From: a virus
IMG/VR virus record: IMGVR_UViG_3300025449_000030
Coordinates: 1-31,864 of that record
Length of the DNA stretch: 31,864 bases
Reading direction: 5' to 3' (one strand)
Both the position numbers and the translations under genes were made by a program. Shown here in pieces: positions 28,976 through 31,864 of the stretch (within the stretch, counting starts at the first letter, position 1; each line of letters begins with the position of its first letter). The notes beneath the pieces are model-generated. The model was not told the origin of the DNA, did no database searches, and was given only the letters and a program-made list of their open reading frames with translations.

Positions 28976-29677
28976 ATGAGATCACGTGAATTCACTGACG
29001 AAGCTATTATTAAAATTCCTCAAATAGATTTTGAGGCGGATGATAACAATTTGCCCACTGGTAAAAAATTAAAACAGTATCTTGCTCAAAGTCGCAGATT
29101 AACTGATCAATTGGTCTACACCGTGGATAAAACCGGCGCATGGTATGGCTCGGGCATAGACATGTTTATTTTTAAAGAGGGTCAGACAGTGGGATGGATA
29201 AATGTCTACCCGGTCTTAGACTGGCCAACACAGCCTGCTTATACTGTGCCATCTATTATGGTTCGGACTGCTGCTCGAGGACAGGGAATTAGCAAATTGC
29301 TTTATCAGTTGGTATTCACTGAACTAAAAGGCTGTATACTAGCCGGGGAACAACAGACACCTGGCGGACGACGTAATTGGGTCGCTCTAAACAGTACTCC
29401 CGGGGTGCGTGTATATGGGTGGGCATCATTGGATCAAAAATATCTGCAGCGTATGAAAAAATTTAAAGTACAAGATAAATTTAATGCTAATTTGGAAAAA
29501 AACGGGGCTAAATTATTGGGTAATGCTCGAGGACAGGATTTTTATATATTTCCTGTGGCTGCCGAACGTAACATACTAGAACCCTTGATAACAAAAACAT
29601 TTAAACTTTATCAGCCCAATCCCTATAACAGCGATTCCTATGTTCATACCGGCTTAGTGGCGTATTCCAATAATTAA
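28976..29677 (+). CDS. GNAT-like N-acetyltransferase with head-targeting-like leader
   Basis: This 233-residue protein has GNAT motif A in SIMVRTAARGQGISKLLYQLV (RGQGIS at 101-106, the acetyl-CoA pyrophosphate loop, shown in part), preceded by strands GWINVYPV. The N-terminus MRSREFTDEAIIKIP resembles the capsid-targeting leader of T4 internal proteins (MKTYQEFIAEA), raising the possibility that it is packaged in the head and injected (inference). The ATG directly follows a perfect late promoter, without SD. Lies between two oxygenase paralogues. Confidence 0.7.
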   Translation: MRSREFTDEAIIKIPQIDFEADDNNLPTGKKLKQYLAQSRRLTDQLVYTVDKTGAWYGSGIDMFIFKEGQTVGWINVYPVLDWPTQPAYTVPSIMVRTAARGQGISKLLYQLVFTELKGCILAGEQQTPGGRRNWVALNSTPGVRVYGWASLDQKYLQRMKKFKVQDKFNANLEKNGAKLLGNARGQDFYIFPVAAERNILEPLITKTFKLYQPNPYNSDSYVHTGLVAYSNN

Positions 29678-29742
29678 TTTTTATTGAGCAATTTTTCTTT
29701 CAATAAATACCCCGTTAGTTTTAACATCTATATAACATACTC
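29678..29742 (+). promoter_or_regulatory. Late-promoter-like box AATAAATA (29702-29709)
   Basis: AATAAATA (7 of 8 match to TATAAATA), 33 bases before the ATG of the oxygenase at 29743. CCCCGTTAG follows it; the same word precedes the perfect box at 28353. A second weak box TATATAAC lies closer to the ATG. No SD is present. Confidence 0.45.
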
Positions 29743-30339
29743 ATGAACAATATTACTCATAACGATTTTATCGGCGTTTACCATAATGCTTTTTCCGATA
29801 GTTTTTGTCAACGTGCAATTAAGTATTTTGAAACCGTGCGCCAAGCTGGATTAACCGCTACACGCCAACAAGTAAATCCACAACATAATCGACTGGAAAA
29901 ACATGACGATACTTTAATTATTCCCGACGAAGAAACTATGAGTCTTGAGGGATCTAAAGAATTAACCAAACAATTTCTTGATATTTTTTGGAAGGAATGT
30001 TATGCCAAATATGTAGAAGAATTTTCTATATTAACTTACTATGACAGTCATAAAATTGCCAATTATAAAATACAGTGCACCCCGATAGGAGGTGGATATC
30101 ATTTATGGCATTGCGAGCACGGAAATATTGCCAGTAATAATAGAATTTTAGCTTGGATGCTGTACTTGAATGACGTTGAAGAGGGCGGGGAAACAGAGTT
30201 TATTTATCAGCGTCTACGTATAAAACCAACAGCTGGTACTATGTTAGTATGGCCAGCAGGGTTTACTCATGTACATAGAGGTAATCCACCCTATAGTAAT
30301 AGCAAATATATTATCACTGGTTGGGTAGAATTTAGTTAA
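29743..30339 (+). CDS. 2OG-Fe(II) oxygenase, P4H-like (HxE), no. 8
   Basis: This 198-residue protein has GGGYHLWHCEHGN (His123, Glu125), LAWMLYLNDVEEGGETEFIY, AGTMLVWPAGFTHVHRGNPP (His176/His178) and SKYIITGWVEF (Lys188). N-terminal halves of this gene and the 28376 gene align only loosely while their C-terminal halves are almost identical. The stop shares a TTAA with the convergent gene at 30336. Confidence 0.85.
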   Translation: MNNITHNDFIGVYHNAFSDSFCQRAIKYFETVRQAGLTATRQQVNPQHNRLEKHDDTLIIPDEETMSLEGSKELTKQFLDIFWKECYAKYVEEFSILTYYDSHKIANYKIQCTPIGGGYHLWHCEHGNIASNNRILAWMLYLNDVEEGGETEFIYQRLRIKPTAGTMLVWPAGFTHVHRGNPPYSNSKYIITGWVEFS

Positions 30340-30986
30340 TCAGTAACCTCAATGTAAATATTCCCACTCACTGATATCCTATATTCGTCACTGGTATAAA
30401 AAGGATAAACACAATGGTTTAGTCCGGACGGGAACATTACCATTTTACCATTAAATGTTCGATCTACCGGAATATTTTGTTGACCAATTTTACCTAGATT
30501 ATTAATAAATATAAAAGAAAAATGACCCGGGCATAGGCTATTAGAATTTACTGAACTAGGGTGAGCTATTTCATCATTGATATCATAGGGTACATTAATC
30601 CATAATACAAAACTTAACACTCCCGAATGATTGTGTATGGGATTGAACTCGTATTTTTTTTGAAAGTTAACCCATATTCCGCCTAGTTTAAATCTATAGT
30701 TTTTATCACGTATTCCTTGATCAGATAGATATCCTTTTGCCATATCACAATGTGAATTATATGTATATGCTAAATTAGTTGTTAGATTTTCCACATGTTC
30801 TCGACAGTCATATAACCCATATTCATGCTGAATATTTCCCGCTAACTGCTTGTTTCGAGAATCTGCTTGACTAAAATCTTGCTGAATTTTTTTTATCTCA
30901 TCATGAATAGGTTTTAGTTGTTCATCAGTAAGGACGGTATGTATTATTCCGGGGTTTGATAAAGTTAAATAAGTGACTTCATTCAT
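30336..30986 (-). CDS. 2OG-Fe(II) oxygenase-like protein (HxH type), no. 9
   Basis: This 216-residue protein has NPIHNHSGVLSFVLWINVP (His118/His120), GKMVMFPSGLNHCVYP (His191) and EYRISVSGNIYIE (Arg203), the HxH-type pattern of the phage 2OG-Fe(II) family. The loop between strands (138-175) is longer than in its paralogues. Seven bases after the 53-aa gene and probably in its transcript. Confidence 0.78.
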   Translation of the reverse strand: MNEVTYLTLSNPGIIHTVLTDEQLKPIHDEIKKIQQDFSQADSRNKQLAGNIQHEYGLYDCREHVENLTTNLAYTYNSHCDMAKGYLSDQGIRDKNYRFKLGGIWVNFQKKYEFNPIHNHSGVLSFVLWINVPYDINDEIAHPSSVNSNSLCPGHFSFIFINNLGKIGQQNIPVDRTFNGKMVMFPSGLNHCVYPFYTSDEYRISVSGNIYIEVTD

Positions 30987-30993
30987 TTTTTTG

Positions 30994-31155
30994 TTATGCT
31001 TTCTCGTAATAATGATCTTCTATCTGCTCAACGATTATCTTGGCTTGCGTTCTTGCTTCTTGATCTGTACTGCCATCTAAAATAAAAATTTCACCTGCGT
31101 AGTGTAATACATAAGTTTCCAATCGGGCATCATATTCTACTTCGTAATGTACCAT
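30994..31155 (-). CDS. Small acidic hypothetical protein (53 aa)
   Basis: Translated by hand: MVHYEVEYDARLETYVLHY ... DHYYEKA, 53 residues, alpha/beta-like. SD AAGGAAA, behind a perfect-consensus promoter. Followed closely by oxygenase no. 9. Confidence 0.58.
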   Translation of the reverse strand: MVHYEVEYDARLETYVLHYAGEIFILDGSTDQEARTQAKIIVEQIEDHYYEKA

Positions 31156-31180
31156 GAGATTTCCTTAGTTAAGATGTGTT

Positions 31181-31209
31181 ATTATAGCATTAATCTATTT
31201 GTATGTCAA
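31181..31209 (-). promoter_or_regulatory. Perfect-consensus sigma-70 promoter
   Basis: -35 TTGACA (31204-31209), 17-bp spacer, -10 TATAAT (31181-31186). It lies within the end of the 31190-31354 gene. Confidence 0.88.
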
Positions 31210-31354
31210 CAAGTTTGCCTTCTCGAAATATCCAATAAGTTTCTAAGCCATTGTAACTTACCCATATGCAGTTATTGCCCGGACGCATAGTATAATGTGT
31301 AACCCCACGTTTGACTAATTCATTAGTAACTATAATAATTTCAAATTCATTCAT
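31190..31354 (-). CDS. Small hypothetical protein (54 aa)
   Basis: Translated by hand: MNEFEIIIVTNELVKRG ... KLVDIQID, 54 residues, beta-rich. TAATG overlap with the membrane peptide upstream. The last codons carry the next promoter's -35. Confidence 0.55.
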   Translation of the reverse strand: MNEFEIIIVTNELVKRGVTHYTMRPGNNCIWVSYNGLETYWIFREGKLVDIQID

Positions 31355-31467
31355 TATTCAGGCCAATCTAAATAAACATAAACTGCAAATAAAAAAATCA
31401 ACAATGGTAAGTTACCCATTGTAGCTACCATTAACATAATGACAAAGAAAAATAATCTATCACTCAT
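31354..31467 (-). CDS. Tiny membrane protein (37 aa)
   Basis: Translated by hand: MSDRLFFFVIMLMVATMGN ... VYLDWPE, 37 residues, hydrophobic over about 5-32. Overlaps the upstream gene by 8 bases (ATGAGTGA) and the next by TAATG. Function unknown. Confidence 0.52.
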   Translation of the reverse strand: MSDRLFFFVIMLMVATMGNLPLLIFLFAVYVYLDWPE

Positions 31468-31642
31468 TATCTAAATCTAAGTCCTGATTTACCATGTCAA
31501 CCATGCTTGAATAACAGGTAGGACAGAAAGCCACGGGTAAAATACCAAAGTATCCCAAAACGCCGCCCTCGTCCTCAGTAAACTCGCAACTGCATACATT
31601 GCACTTGTGATCTGTTCCAACATGTTCAAATCCTTTGATCAT
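31460..31642 (-). CDS. Zinc-ribbon-like microprotein (60 aa)
   Basis: A 60-residue protein with CNVCSC (Cys14, Cys17) and FCPTCY (Cys40, Cys43), a CxxC...CxxC zinc-ribbon arrangement, then an acidic tail (DLDLDNE). Overlaps its neighbours on both sides. Possibly binds RNA polymerase or nucleic acid (inference from fold only). Confidence 0.6.
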   Translation of the reverse strand: MIKGFEHVGTDHKCNVCSCEFTEDEGGVLGYFGILPVAFCPTCYSSMVDMVNQDLDLDNE

Positions 31643-31848
31643 TCTTCAACTCCAAAATGTTGTTTAATCTGTTTTGCCGAATCTGTACAACCTTCATAAT
31701 AACCATCACTCCAACTACCTTGTGGCGCTGAAGGAATATCATTTATAATGGTAGCACATTCTTTCACAATCAACTCGGCGAACTTTTCTTTGTCAAAATA
31801 TTCTACTTGTTCTATGTAACCTTTACCTCTGTAACCTTCATGATTCAT
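31639..31848 (-). CDS. Small hypothetical protein (69 aa)
   Basis: A 69-residue acidic protein (MNHEGYRGKGYIEQVEYFDKEK...), first visible gene of the coupled group 31848-31190 and linked by ATGA to the zinc-ribbon gene. No SD in the 16 bases upstream that are available. No domain recognised. Confidence 0.55.
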   Translation of the reverse strand: MNHEGYRGKGYIEQVEYFDKEKFAELIVKECATIINDIPSAPQGSWSDGYYEGCTDSAKQIKQHFGVEE

Positions 31849-31864
31849 GGAGAGAGTTGAAGTA

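Overview
The window reads as one continuous piece of a large T4-like tailed-phage genome (dsDNA, about 38-40% G+C by eye, gene-dense on both strands). The evidence is a very long repeat-rich tail-fibre gene followed by lectin-like and Hint-domain tail genes on the + strand, copies of the T4-type late promoter TATAAATA in front of several genes, and dozens of tiny, tightly coupled genes of unknown function on the - strand. No tRNA, rRNA, CRISPR array, insertion sequence or integrase was found. The host cannot be named. It must use an ordinary sigma-70-type polymerase, because almost every early promoter is TTGACN, exactly 17 bp, then TATAAT or a close variant.

Layout. 1-8160 (+): tail and adhesion block, with a fibre protein that starts before the window, two LamG/concanavalin-like proteins, a Hint-domain protein, and a small protein sharing the Hint protein's N-terminal tag. 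8161-8838 (+): a pirin-family cupin. 8810-14553 (-): small early-type genes from modular promoters, two 2OG-Fe(II) oxygenases, and a lysis cassette (29-aa membrane peptide plus SleB-type hydrolase). 14589-16829 (-): a GT4-type glycosyltransferase and a 376-aa protein. 16936-17784 (+): a papain-family protease. 17781-20840 (-): a guanidinoacetate-methyltransferase-like enzyme, a DNA methyltransferase, an HNH endonuclease and a ParB-like protein. 20914-24176 (-): three more 2OG-Fe(II) oxygenases, one overlapping a FeoA-domain gene. 24173-27309 (-): small early genes and a GIY-YIG endonuclease. 27310-27660: a gene-poor patch with a G-rich tract, an orphan + strand terminator and a 40-bp tandem repeat. 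27663-30986: four more 2OG-Fe(II) oxygenases around a GNAT-like acetyltransferase. 30994-31848 (-): coupled microproteins.

The most striking content is nine separate 2OG-Fe(II) oxygenase-like genes in about 20 kb, together with a FeoA-domain protein and a pirin-type metal cupin. This points to unusually heavy investment in iron-dependent modification of protein or other phage or host molecules. The substrates are unknown. The regulatory layout is also unusually legible: a 32-nt promoter/leader cassette repeated exactly four times, 16-bp GTTGT...ACAAC palindromes next to promoters, T4-like late promoters, and several genes whose start codon lies at the predicted transcription start (leaderless).

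All functions are read from sequence motifs without database searches. Small hypothetical genes are supported by open frame, Shine-Dalgarno sequences and stop/start coupling only.
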